Assembly (NCBI GenBank): GCA_030612585.1
Contig: JAUWNP010000079.1
Span: forward strand, 1-18,074
From: Anaerolineae bacterium
Lineage (GTDB): Bacteria > Chloroflexota > Anaerolineae > B4-G1
Reading direction: 5' to 3'
DNA: 18,074 bases
The notes under the pieces are model-generated. The model saw only the letters and a list, made by a program, of their open reading frames with translations. It searched no databases and was not told where the DNA came from. Made by a program: the position numbers and the translations under genes. Below are positions 9,001-15,881 of this stretch, in pieces; position 1 is the stretch's first letter, and the number at the start of each line of letters is the position of its first letter.

Positions 9001-10780
9001 CGTGTCTCAGGATGACCGCTATCAAGCCTGTGACGCGGATACCCGTTCTGAACTGTGCGTTCCACTGCGTGTGGGTGAACAGATTATCGGGGCCTTGAAC
9101 CTGGAGAGCCGCCGGCTGTCCGCTTTCAGTGACGACGACCTGCGCCTCGTCTCCACCCTGGCCGGCCACCTCGCGGTACTCATCGAGCGTGCACGCCTGT
9201 TCGAGGAGGTAGAGGCCGCCAGAGTTGAGTTGCAGCAGCGGGCGGAGGCGCTGGAGGAGGCAAACGTCCACTTGCAGGAACTCGACCGGCTCAAGGACAG
9301 GTTCCTGGCCAGCATGAGCCACGAACTGCGCACACCGCTCAACTCCATCATCGGCTTCTCCGAGGTATTGGTTGATGGATTAGTAGGCGAGATGACCCCC
9401 GAGCAAGAGGAGTGTTTGGGGAACATCCGCTCCGGCGGGTACCACCTCCTGGCCCTGATCAACGACATCCTCGACATCTCCAAGATTGAGGCCGGGCGGA
9501 TGGAACTGGAGATGGCGACTTTCGACGTGACGGGGTTGCTGGCGGAGGTGGAGATGACGATTACGCCGCTGATCGAGAAGAAGTCGCAAGTGCTGAAGGT
9601 AGAACAGGCCGGCGGCCTGCCGCACCTCACCGCCGATCGCTTCCGGATCAAGCAGGTGCTGCTGAACTTGTTGAGCAACGGTTACAAGTTCGCCCCCGTC
9701 GAGGGGCATATCACACTCTCCTGCCGCCTGGTTGACCAGGCGACGATGCTCTTTTCCGTGGCCGATACCGGCATCGGCATCAAGCCCGAGGATCAGGAGA
9801 TGATCTTTGAGGAGTTCCGCCAGGCGGATGGCTCACCGGAGCAGGAGATGACCGGTACCGGGTTGGGGCTGACCATCAGCAAGCGGCTGGTCGAGATGCA
9901 CGGCGGCCGCATCTGGGTCGAGAGCAAGTACGGGCATGGGGCGACCTTTTCATTCCTGCTCCCGCTGGCCGACCCATCGGCTGCAGAACCGGGGGGGGCT
10001 GGAGGAACTGAACAGTCTTCCGACGGCAAGACGGTGTTGGTCGTCGAGGATGACCGTCAATTTAGCGATCTCCTGGCTTTCTACCTGCGCCGGGAGGGCT
10101 ACACACCCGTCCAGTACTACAATGGCGTGGGCGTGCTGGATCACGCTCGTAGGTTGAAACCTGCCTTGATCACTCTTGATGTCATGCTGCCCGACCTGGA
10201 CGGGTGGGACGTGCTGCGCGCCCTCAAGTTGGACCCGTTGACTAAGGACATCCCGGTGCTGGTCGTCTCGGCGCTGGAGGACGGTGAGTTGGCGTTCAGC
10301 CTGGGAGCCGTGGATTACCTGATCAAACCGGTGCGGCGGGATGATCTGCACAGGGTGCTTGGCCGGCTGGCAGCGCCTGCCCTACCGGATCGAGGAGTCA
10401 AGGTGTTGGTCGTGGACGATGACCCCGGAGTAGCCTTGCTACTGCGACGTATGTTGCCTGTTGGGCGCTACACGCTGCTTCCGGCATACGACGGCGAGCA
10501 GGGGTTAATCCTGGCGCGCAGCGAGCACCCCGATGTGGTCCTGCTGGATCTGCTGATGCCGGGGACGAGTGGCTTTGAGGTGCTGGAGGCACTGCGGGCT
10601 GATGTCCGAACCTCCGCCATCCCGGTGATTGTGCTCACTGCCAAGGACGTAACACCGGGGGAGCGAGGACTGCTCAATGATCACATCCAGGGGCTGGTGC
10701 GCAAGAGTGCGCTCACTCCGCAATCCCTGCTGGCCGAACTGCGCCGCCTGGAGGCGCTGGCTGCCACGCCGGGTGAATAA
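6020..10780 (+). CDS. Hybrid sensor histidine kinase, TM - sensor - TM - HAMP - PAS - 4 GAF - HisKA - HATPase - REC - REC
   Basis: This 1586-residue protein starts at ATG 6020, four bases inside the preceding gene, behind GGGAG at 6010-6014. TM1 is about 8-30, an extracytoplasmic helical sensor about 31-183 and TM2 about 184-206. HAMP (about 204-258) continues into a PAS domain (about 273-395). Four GAF domains lie at about 405-560, 580-728, 750-895 and 915-1058. A coiled coil then leads to HisKA with His1101 and a HATPase with DTGIGI at 1249-1254 and GTGLGL at 1279-1284. REC-A has Asp1387 and Lys1436; REC-B has Asp1510, Thr1540 and Lys1562, the last followed by Ser rather than Pro. No Hpt or output domain is visible. 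Phosphate probably moves from His1101 to one of the RECs and then to an unlinked partner (inference). The helical sensor is rich in His (residues 93-99, HVEHEAH). Its core and tail resemble the genes on both sides at DNA level. Confidence 0.95.
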   Translation: MKLKYRLFSGYLVIAMLALVLCGLVLNGYRIVHTHFVATTEGILPCQQAMMRAKQSALAMIVETGDYLLSGDEIHVLRARTDMDGLRESLRIHVEHEAHVGEEEKGVAEEMERRGLRLIDLCNGLIDSYQRGASEGILSEGREEIRLRKDELFEMLDQHLVAHNQELLNAQNMVYQTIVNSTWTFSAMSILILAAGLTIALYTAKFILGPIHELGTGAEVIGSGDLDYRLDIKTGDEIEQLAAAFNGMADRLANMVNTLEQRVAERTRELSVSEKRFRDVAESTADWIWEVDAAGRYTYCSENVVDVLGYAPEEVLGKRPFEFMPPDEAARVGQVFAGIAADKQPIVDLENRNLTKDGGEVVLLTNGVPILDGEGYLLGYRGVNKDITERKRAEAETQRHLQEMTLLSQVTTVITSAVDVTDALHNVCAELAHFLQVPQAGFAILNPERTAAEVVADYYPPGSSSAMGVVIPVAGNPSMAYILEHKAPLAVTDAQTDPLLAPVHEVMRQRNTQSLLIVPIIACGEVIGTLGFDAFQRRVFDDSDVDLVQHIASQVGQVLMRKRAEEEIKRRGEELEALREISLAVTAQLELDEVLQNVVERGCRLLDAGAGGIDLVDERRGDLELVVSRGYTMDHTGTRLAPGEGIAGKVLQSGEPLAVDDYRHWEGRSPDWEAEPLTAVLSVPLKRGGQVIGVLSFAEVAQAGGFDEHDVWLATLFANQAAIAIENAWLYQAEQAARENADTLREISRAVGSTLELDEVLSLVLRQAKRVLTYDTASILLFAGGEPAMVAVSGYEDEELVRTEVSLRLDDSLILQAMACDHLPVVIADVREDERWIWVPGTEDIRAWIGVPLLVRDEMIGALMIDSTQPGLYTEADAAITQALANQAAVAIENARLHRGTQRRATQLSALYEVITAASAPIHLDEILQRTLDALRATLGPDDAAILLLEPETKELVVRAWIGFPGGPTLMRRSVGVGVPGWVVQMGEPILLADVSQDDRYQACDADTRSELCVPLRVGEQIIGALNLESRRLSAFSDDDLRLVSTLAGHLAVLIERARLFEEVEAARVELQQRAEALEEANVHLQELDRLKDRFLASMSHELRTPLNSIIGFSEVLVDGLVGEMTPEQEECLGNIRSGGYHLLALINDILDISKIEAGRMELEMATFDVTGLLAEVEMTITPLIEKKSQVLKVEQAGGLPHLTADRFRIKQVLLNLLSNGYKFAPVEGHITLSCRLVDQATMLFSVADTGIGIKPEDQEMIFEEFRQADGSPEQEMTGTGLGLTISKRLVEMHGGRIWVESKYGHGATFSFLLPLADPSAAEPGGAGGTEQSSDGKTVLVVEDDRQFSDLLAFYLRREGYTPVQYYNGVGVLDHARRLKPALITLDVMLPDLDGWDVLRALKLDPLTKDIPVLVVSALEDGELAFSLGAVDYLIKPVRRDDLHRVLGRLAAPALPDRGVKVLVVDDDPGVALLLRRMLPVGRYTLLPAYDGEQGLILARSEHPDVVLLDLLMPGTSGFEVLEALRADVRTSAIPVIVLTAKDVTPGERGLLNDHIQGLVRKSALTPQSLLAELRRLEALAATPGE

Positions 10781-10794
10781 TGGGACGCAGATAA

Positions 10795-10850
10795 GGCGAA
10801 TGGCGAATGGCGAATGGCGAATGGCGCGTTGCGGATTGCGAATTTCGAAA
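10795..10850. repeat. Heptanucleotide tandem repeat tract A (8 units, GGCGAAT type)
   Basis: Eight head-to-tail 7-mers fill most of the gap between two kinase genes: four exact GGCGAAT units, then GGCGCGT, TGCGGAT, TGCGAAT and TTCGAAA, with the 7-base phase kept throughout. The ribosome binding site of the next gene follows directly. The unit, read as AATGGCG, matches the AATNNCG pattern of tract B at 13659-13714 read on the opposite strand. This resembles the short tandemly repeated repetitive (STRR) heptamers known from heterocystous cyanobacteria, although a relationship is not shown. Confidence 0.85.
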
Positions 10851-10852
10851 TC

Positions 10853-10858
10853 GAAGGA
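10853..10858 (+). promoter_or_regulatory. Ribosome binding site fixing the start at 10868
   Basis: GAAGGA lies nine bases before ATG 10868. A second ATG at 10864 opens only a seven-codon frame, so the Shine-Dalgarno placement and the REC homology beginning soon after 10868 both support 10868 as the start. Confidence 0.6.
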
Positions 10859-10867
10859 CGGCTATGA

Positions 10868-12790
10868 ATGGACGATCTGAATTCTGAAATCATACGGGTT
10901 CTGCTAGTAGAGGATGATCTCGCGAACGCCCGGCTGGTGGAGTTGGCGCTGTCTGCCTCCTCTCATTTTGCCTTTGAGATCGAAGCTGTCGAGCGCCTCT
11001 CCACAGCCATCGAGCGGTTGCGGGACGATAGTTTCGACGTGATACTGCTGGACCTCGGCCTTCCGGATAGCCGGGGACTCGACACCATCTCGAAGGTCCA
11101 CGCCGAAAACCAGGAAACCCCGATTGTGGTGCTCACTGGATTCGATGACGAGAAGATGGGAGTTCGCGCTATGCAGGAGGGCGCCCAGGACTATCTGGTC
11201 AAAGGAGAGTATACGCGCCAACTGCTGACGCGCTCGGTACGTTATGCCATTGAGCGCAAAAGGGTGGAGCGGGCACTGCGGCAAGCCAACGTCCGTTTGC
11301 AGGAACTCGACCGGCTCAAGAACCGGTTTCTGGCCAATATGAGCCACGAACTCCGCACACCACTCAGTTCCATCATCGGCTTCTCCGAGATATTGCTTGA
11401 TGACCTGGTGGGCGAGATGCCCCCTGAGCAAAAGGGGTGTGTGAGGGACATCCTCTCCAGCGGGGAGCACCTGCTGGTTCTGGTCAACGATATCCTCGAT
11501 CTCTCCAAGATCGAGGCTGGGCGTATGGTCTTGGAGCCGACGACCTTTGACGTGGCGGGGTTGCTGGCGGACGTGGAGACGACGATCAGACCGCTGATTG
11601 AGAAGAAGTCGCAGGTGCTGAAGGTAGAACAGGCCGATGGCCTGCCGCCCCTCACCGCCGACCGCTTGCGGGTCAAGCAGGTCTTGCTCAACTTGCTCAA
11701 CAATGGTTACAAGTTCACCCCCGTAGGCGGGCGCATCGGGCTCTCCTGCCGCCTGGCCGACGAGTCCACGATACTCTTTTCCGTGGCCGATACCGGCATC
11801 GGCATCAAGCCCGAGGAGCAGGAGATAATCTTTGAGGAGTTCCGCCAGGCAGATGGCTCACCGGAGCAGGAGACGACCGGCACTGGATTGGGGCTGGCCA
11901 TCAGCAAGTGGCTGATCGAATTGCACGGCGGCCGCATCTGGGTCGAGAGTGAGTCTGAGCGCGGGGCGACCTTTTCATTCCTGCTCCCGCTGGCCGGCCC
12001 GCCCACTGCAGAGCCAGAGGTGTCTGGCGAGGTAAGACTGCCTTCAAGCGGCATAGTATTGGTGGTCGAGGATAGCCGTCAGTTCAGCAACCTCCTGGCC
12101 TTCTACCTGCGCCAGGAGGGCTACACACCCGTCCAACATTACGACGGCGCGAGCGTGCTGGATCGTGCTCGTGAGTTAAAACCCGCCTTGATCACTCTTG
12201 ACGTCATGCTCCCTGATCAAGATGGCTGGGATGTACTGCGCGCCCTTAAGTCAGACCCCCAGACCAAAGACATCCCCGTGCTGGTCATCTCGGTGCTGGA
12301 GAATGGCGCGCTGGGGATCAGTCTGGGAGCGGTGGATTACCTGGTCAAACCGATAGGGCGGGATGACCTGCAAAGGCTGCTCAACCGGCTGGCAATACCC
12401 GAACCCACGAAACGGGAAGTCAAGGTGTTGGTCGTGGACGATGACCCAGACCTCACCCCGCTGCTACAAGCGATGTTGTCTGCTGAGAACTACACCTTGC
12501 TTGCGGCATACAACGGCAAGCAGGGGTTAGCCTTGGCGTGCAGCGAGCACCCCGATGTAATCCTGCTGGACCTGCTGATGCCGGGAATGAGTGGCTTTGA
12601 GGTGCTCGAAGAACTTCGAGCCGATGCTGAAACAGCGGACGTCCCGATCATCGTGCTCACTGCCATAGATGTGACCGTAGGGCAACGCAGACTGCTCGAC
12701 GAGCATGTCCAGGGGCTGGTGCACAAAGGCGCGTTCACCCTGCAATCTCTGCTGGCGGAACTGCGTCGCCTGGGGGACTACGGCGGTTAA
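10868..12790 (+). CDS. Soluble hybrid histidine kinase, REC - HisKA - HATPase - REC - REC
   Basis: This 640-residue protein has no membrane segment or sensor domain. REC1 (about 9-128) has Asp62 in LLDLGLPDSRGL and ends in DYLVKGEYTRQLL, the form usual for receivers placed in front of a kinase. A short coiled coil leads to HisKA with His160 in MSHELRTPL, then a HATPase with NLLNNGYKF, DTGIGI (308-313) and GTGLGL (338-343). REC2 (about 397-510) has Asp445 and Lys494; REC3 (about 518-634) has Asp568 and Lys620, the last followed by Gly. From HisKA onward it parallels the gene at 6020, at DNA level too. Lacking its own sensor, it is well placed to take input through REC1 from an upstream kinase such as the REC-less one at 804; this is inference. 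It is probably a relay component, with no output domain visible. A heptamer repeat tract separates it from the preceding gene. Confidence 0.95.
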   Translation: MDDLNSEIIRVLLVEDDLANARLVELALSASSHFAFEIEAVERLSTAIERLRDDSFDVILLDLGLPDSRGLDTISKVHAENQETPIVVLTGFDDEKMGVRAMQEGAQDYLVKGEYTRQLLTRSVRYAIERKRVERALRQANVRLQELDRLKNRFLANMSHELRTPLSSIIGFSEILLDDLVGEMPPEQKGCVRDILSSGEHLLVLVNDILDLSKIEAGRMVLEPTTFDVAGLLADVETTIRPLIEKKSQVLKVEQADGLPPLTADRLRVKQVLLNLLNNGYKFTPVGGRIGLSCRLADESTILFSVADTGIGIKPEEQEIIFEEFRQADGSPEQETTGTGLGLAISKWLIELHGGRIWVESESERGATFSFLLPLAGPPTAEPEVSGEVRLPSSGIVLVVEDSRQFSNLLAFYLRQEGYTPVQHYDGASVLDRARELKPALITLDVMLPDQDGWDVLRALKSDPQTKDIPVLVISVLENGALGISLGAVDYLVKPIGRDDLQRLLNRLAIPEPTKREVKVLVVDDDPDLTPLLQAMLSAENYTLLAAYNGKQGLALACSEHPDVILLDLLMPGMSGFEVLEELRADAETADVPIIVLTAIDVTVGQRRLLDEHVQGLVHKGAFTLQSLLAELRRLGDYGG

Positions 12791-12814
12791 TCGGGAGATC
12801 CGTTCAGGGGGTAG

Positions 12815-12835
12815 ACCAGAAACCGGGTTTTTGGT
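12815..12835. terminator. Palindromic hairpin after the kinase array, possible terminator
   Basis: Bases 12815-12824 (ACCAGAAACC) can pair with 12826-12835 (GGTTTTTGGT) around a single central G, with one G-T pair, 25 bases after the stop of the last kinase gene. A continuous T-run after the stem is missing, so intrinsic termination is uncertain. GAAACCGGGTTT-type palindromes also occur as dispersed repeats in cyanobacteria and other filamentous phototrophs, so it may equally be an interspersed repeat. An alternative pairing joins GGGTTTT 12825-12831 with AAAACCC 12854-12860. Confidence 0.35.
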
Positions 12836-12860
12836 GCTCCACGGCAATAGCGCAAAACCC

Positions 12861-12890
12861 GCCCTGTCACCCTGAGCGAAGAGAAGGGTC
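12861..12890. repeat. REP-like element with CACCCTGAGCGAAG core
   Basis: The segment holds ACCCT (12869-12873) and AGGGT (12885-12889) as a small stem around an 11-base loop GAGCGAAGAGA. Sequences of this CACCCTGAGCGAAG...AAGGGTCTC form recur between genes in many bacterial genomes; I recognise the pattern from general knowledge, and only one copy is in this window. No function is apparent. Confidence 0.3.
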
Positions 12891-12932
12891 TCCACCACTG
12901 TGATGCTCGTCCCCTCTCCATCTTGCCCGATT

Positions 12933-12960
12933 TTTACAATTGCGCCACGTGTGTTACAAT
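12933..12960 (+). promoter_or_regulatory. Promoter of maf, TTTACA-16-TACAAT
   Basis: A -35-like TTTACA (12933-12938) and a -10-like TACAAT (12955-12960) are separated by 16 bases. The maf ATG follows only 10 bases after the -10 box, so transcription should begin within a few bases of the start codon. No Shine-Dalgarno sequence is present, consistent with a leaderless or near-leaderless mRNA. The layout closely matches the promoter of the minus-strand gene ending at 17847. Confidence 0.65.
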
Positions 12961-12970
12961 AGCGTCCACC

Positions 12971-13624
12971 ATGCGCAAGCCCTGTCTGCTGCTGGCTTCC
13001 CAATCTCCCCGCCGCCGCGAGTTGTTGGCGCTGCTGGGGCTGCCCTTCGAGGTGGCCGTGGCGAACGTGGCCGAGGTTCCCCGGACGGATGAATCCCCGG
13101 CTGAGTTGGTCGTCCGGCTGGGCCAGGCCAAGGCCCATGCCGTTGTCACTCATTCCGATACTGTCGTCATTGCCTGTGATACTGTCGTTGCGCTGGACGG
13201 TGAGATTCTGGGCAAGCCGCGCGACGCGACCGAGGCGACCTCAATGCTGCACCGCTTGCGCGGGCGCTCCCACACCGTCTACAGCGGTGTTACCCTGCTG
13301 GAGCCTCCCACCGGCTGCACGTTGACCGATGTGGCCGGGACCCGGGTGACGATGCGCGCCTACACCGACGCTGAGATCGCCGCTTACGTCGCCAGCGGTG
13401 ACCCCCTGGACAAGGCCGGTGCTTATGCCGTTCAGCATCCCGGGTTTCACCCCGTTGCCGCGCTGAAGGGTTGCTACGCTAACGTGGTGGGGCTGCCCCT
13501 CTGCCACCTCGCCCGCTGCCTGCACGCCTGGGGGGTGGAGCCACCCTGTGACGTTTCCGCTGCCTGCCAATCTCACACTGGCCACCGCTGCACAGTCTAC
13601 GCAACCATGCTGGATGGCCAATGA
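12971..13624 (+). CDS. maf: Maf-family nucleoside triphosphate pyrophosphatase
   Basis: Maf proteins hydrolyse non-canonical or modified nucleoside triphosphates to the monophosphate and have been linked to septum formation. The 217-residue product starts MRKPCLLLASQSPRRREL, carrying the family SxSPRR motif at 10-15, and continues with acidic-pocket Asp70 in ACDTVVALDG, GKP at 81-83, HTVYSGVT at 101-108 and DPLDKAGAYAVQ at 144-155. The frame is open further upstream, to an ATG at 12923, but family homology begins at ATG 12971 and the promoter -10 box lies just before it, so 12971 is the start. The C-terminal tail, with CDVSAACQSHTGHRC, has Cys and His residues and looks like the extension seen in some cyanobacterial and Chloroflexota Maf proteins. 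The stop lies at the beginning of a heptamer repeat, and the penicillin-binding protein begins four bases later. Substrate specificity cannot be assigned from sequence. Confidence 0.92.
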   Translation: MRKPCLLLASQSPRRRELLALLGLPFEVAVANVAEVPRTDESPAELVVRLGQAKAHAVVTHSDTVVIACDTVVALDGEILGKPRDATEATSMLHRLRGRSHTVYSGVTLLEPPTGCTLTDVAGTRVTMRAYTDAEIAAYVASGDPLDKAGAYAVQHPGFHPVAALKGCYANVVGLPLCHLARCLHAWGVEPPCDVSAACQSHTGHRCTVYATMLDGQ

Positions 13625-13627
13625 ACA

Positions 13628-15877
13628 ATGACCAATAGCAGATTTCAAATGCCAAATTCGCAATTCGTTATTCGTTATTCGCAATTCGTTATTCGCAATT
13701 CGTTATTCGCTATTCTAGCAATGCTTCTATTGGTGGGCTGCAGCAGTACTCCAACCGCTGCTCCTGTCATGCCTACTTCCGTTCCTGCTCCCACCCTCAC
13801 TCCCACCCCGCTGCCGCTCTCTCCCGACGCGGCCGCCGCTACGTACCTTTCTGCCTGGGGTGCGGGCGATTACGCGACGATGTATGCCCGCCTCTCCCCG
13901 GACAGCCAGGCCGCGATTGACGCCGAGAGTTTCGCTCAGCGCTACCAGAACGCGCTCACCACCGCCACCGTTCTGACCGTCACCACGCGCCTCCAGTCTG
14001 CCCTGCGGGAGGGTGATCGGGCCTACGTCTCATTCCACCTGGCGTTAGACACGGCGCTGGTCGGCACGTTGGTCACCGACGCGGTCATGTCGCTCAGCCT
14101 GCACGGGGAGCAGTGGTGGGTGGATTGGGATGAAGGACTCATCTGGCCACAACTGGAGGGCGGGCGTTATTTTCGGATGGAGTACACCATTCCCGTCCGC
14201 GCCAATATTTACGATCGTGCCGGATTAGGCCTGGCGACCGAGGGCACGATCGTCACCATCGGCGTCATCCCTGGCCAGATTGAAGACGAGGATGCTCTCT
14301 TGGCGGCGCTGGTGCTGGTCACAGGGCTCCCCCCGGATGAGATACGTGGCCGGTACGCCACTGTCCCAGCCGACTGGAGAGTGCCCGTCGCCGACATCTC
14401 CGCCGAGGTCAGCGTGGACCACAACGACATGCTGTCCTCCATACCCGGCATTTACCGGGATGAGAAGGATGGGCGCACCTATCCCCACAGCGGCGCCGCG
14501 CCCCACGTCGTCGGCTGGGTGGCCCCTGTGCCCGCCGAGCAATTGGAAGCCTACCGCGCCCAGGGTTACCGGGGCGATGAGTGGGTGGGCGTAGCGGGGC
14601 TGGAGGCCTGGGGAGAGGAGGTCCTGGCTGGCCAGCACGGCGGTGTGCTCACCGTCGTTACCTCGGCGGGGGAAAGGATCGCCACGGTTGCGGAGCGGTC
14701 AGTCGTACCCGGCCGCGCCATCTATACTACCTTCGACCGCGACTTCCAGAAGCAGGTGCAGCAGATCCTGGGTGGTCGTAAGGGCGCTATCGTCGTGCTC
14801 GACGTGCACACCGGCGCGGTGCTGGCGCTGGCTAGCGGCCCTGGCTTCGATCCCAATGTTTTCGTAGGGCCGGCCGGCGCTGTGGGCCGCTCCCAGATTC
14901 TGGCCGACCCCCGCCACCCGCTCTTCAACCGCGCCACCCAGGGTACCTATCCCTTAGCCTCTGTCTTCAAGATTGTCACTATGGCGGCGGCGATGGAGGA
15001 GGCGGGGATGGATCCAGACAATACGTTCTTCTATTGCCCCGGTTACTGGGAGGGGCTGGGACCGGCGGCCCGCAAGGGTTGCTGGAAAGAGGACGGGCAC
15101 GGTGACATCAGCCTGAAAGATGGTCTGACTGCTTCCTGCGACGTCACGTTCTACTCCGTGGGGCAGACACTCGACGAGGTGGGGCCGGACGTGCTCCCCC
15201 GATTCGGCCGGGGTTTCGGTTTCGGCGAGCCGACCGGACTGGAAGGAGTGTTTGAAGAGGGCGGACTGATGCCCGACCCAGAGTGGAAGGCGAATGTCCG
15301 CGGCGAGCCCTGGTGGGTGGGCGACACGATCAATATCTCCATCGGACAGGGCTACCTGCTGGTGACGCCGCTGCAGGTGGCGCGCATGCTAGCGGCGGTG
15401 GCGAACGACGGCACGCTCTACCGTCCCTACATCATTGAGCGTTTCGGTCCAGCCGGAGACGTAGAGCCCGAGCAGGTGGCGCAGATTCAGGCTGTCGGCA
15501 CACTACCGATCAGCCCAGAGCACCTGGCAGACATTCAGGAGGCGCTGCTGGGGGTAACTACCAAGTCCATCGGCACAGCGCCTCACCGCTTTGCCGGGTT
15601 GAGCATCCCCGTCGCCGGTAAGACCGGCACCGCCGAGGTCGGCGAGCCGGACACGGAGCCCCATTCCTGGTTTGCCGCCTATGCCCCAGCCGACAGTCCC
15701 GAGATCGCCATCGTCGCACTGGTGGAGAACGCGGGCGAGGGCTCGACGGTGGCCGCGCCATTGTTGCGCCAGGTGGTAGAGGCTTACTACGGCCTGCCTC
15801 TCTCTCCGTTGCCGCCCCAGGCGGAGGAAGGCTACGTGCCGCCCACGCCCACACCCATACCCACACCGCAGCCGTGA
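13628..15877 (+). CDS. Lipoprotein class B penicillin-binding protein (peptidoglycan transpeptidase)
   Basis: This is a D,D-transpeptidase that cross-links peptidoglycan outside the membrane. The 749-residue product has a lipobox LVGC with Cys38, a Pro/Thr-rich linker (about 40-65), an NTF2-like MecA_N-type domain (about 66-175), a PBP dimerisation domain beginning near RANIYDRAG (191-199) and a transpeptidase domain. Catalytic motifs are SxxK at 445-448 (SVFK), SCD at 503-505 in the SxN position and KTG at 665-667. The C-terminus is a short PTPTPIPTP tail. The N-terminal region is odd: residues 11-29 are encoded by heptamer tract B, giving repeated NSQFVIR-like peptides ahead of the hydrophobic core FAILAMLLLVGC. 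Starts at 13628 and 13649 both include the tract, while ATG 13721 would leave only six residues before the Cys, too short for a signal peptide. A clear Shine-Dalgarno is missing; it may be coupled to maf, four bases upstream. It is PBP2/MecA-like rather than assignable to one subgroup. Confidence 0.9.
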   Translation: MTNSRFQMPNSQFVIRYSQFVIRNSLFAILAMLLLVGCSSTPTAAPVMPTSVPAPTLTPTPLPLSPDAAAATYLSAWGAGDYATMYARLSPDSQAAIDAESFAQRYQNALTTATVLTVTTRLQSALREGDRAYVSFHLALDTALVGTLVTDAVMSLSLHGEQWWVDWDEGLIWPQLEGGRYFRMEYTIPVRANIYDRAGLGLATEGTIVTIGVIPGQIEDEDALLAALVLVTGLPPDEIRGRYATVPADWRVPVADISAEVSVDHNDMLSSIPGIYRDEKDGRTYPHSGAAPHVVGWVAPVPAEQLEAYRAQGYRGDEWVGVAGLEAWGEEVLAGQHGGVLTVVTSAGERIATVAERSVVPGRAIYTTFDRDFQKQVQQILGGRKGAIVVLDVHTGAVLALASGPGFDPNVFVGPAGAVGRSQILADPRHPLFNRATQGTYPLASVFKIVTMAAAMEEAGMDPDNTFFYCPGYWEGLGPAARKGCWKEDGHGDISLKDGLTASCDVTFYSVGQTLDEVGPDVLPRFGRGFGFGEPTGLEGVFEEGGLMPDPEWKANVRGEPWWVGDTINISIGQGYLLVTPLQVARMLAAVANDGTLYRPYIIERFGPAGDVEPEQVAQIQAVGTLPISPEHLADIQEALLGVTTKSIGTAPHRFAGLSIPVAGKTGTAEVGEPDTEPHSWFAAYAPADSPEIAIVALVENAGEGSTVAAPLLRQVVEAYYGLPLSPLPPQAEEGYVPPTPTPIPTPQP
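13659..13714. repeat. Heptanucleotide tandem repeat tract B (8 units, CGYWATT type), inside a coding region
   Basis: Eight 7-mers run head to tail: CGCAATT, CGTTATT, CGTTATT, CGCAATT, CGTTATT, CGCAATT, CGTTATT and CGCTATT. The 7-base phase also extends leftwards through CAATGAA, CAATGAC and CAATAGC at 13619-13639 and degenerate units to 13658. On the minus strand the units read AATNNCG, the same pattern as tract A on the plus strand. The tract codes for the n-region of the lipoprotein signal peptide of the penicillin-binding protein. Confidence 0.85.
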
Positions 15878-15881
15878 GTTC

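Noticed and set aside
10378..10780. Second receivers of each pair as degenerate, non-phosphorylated domains
   Set aside because: Only the Pro after the conserved Lys is missing; the acidic pocket, acceptor Asp, switch Thr and Lys with normal spacing are all present, so phosphorylation remains likely.
10795..10850. Possible CRISPR-like array
   Set aside because: The units are seven bases long and contiguous without spacers, so it is a tandem microsatellite-type repeat.
15127..15145. SCD in place of the SxN motif in the penicillin-binding protein as a sign of inactivity
   Set aside because: Asp at the third position of this motif is found in active PBP2-type enzymes, and SxxK and KTG are intact.
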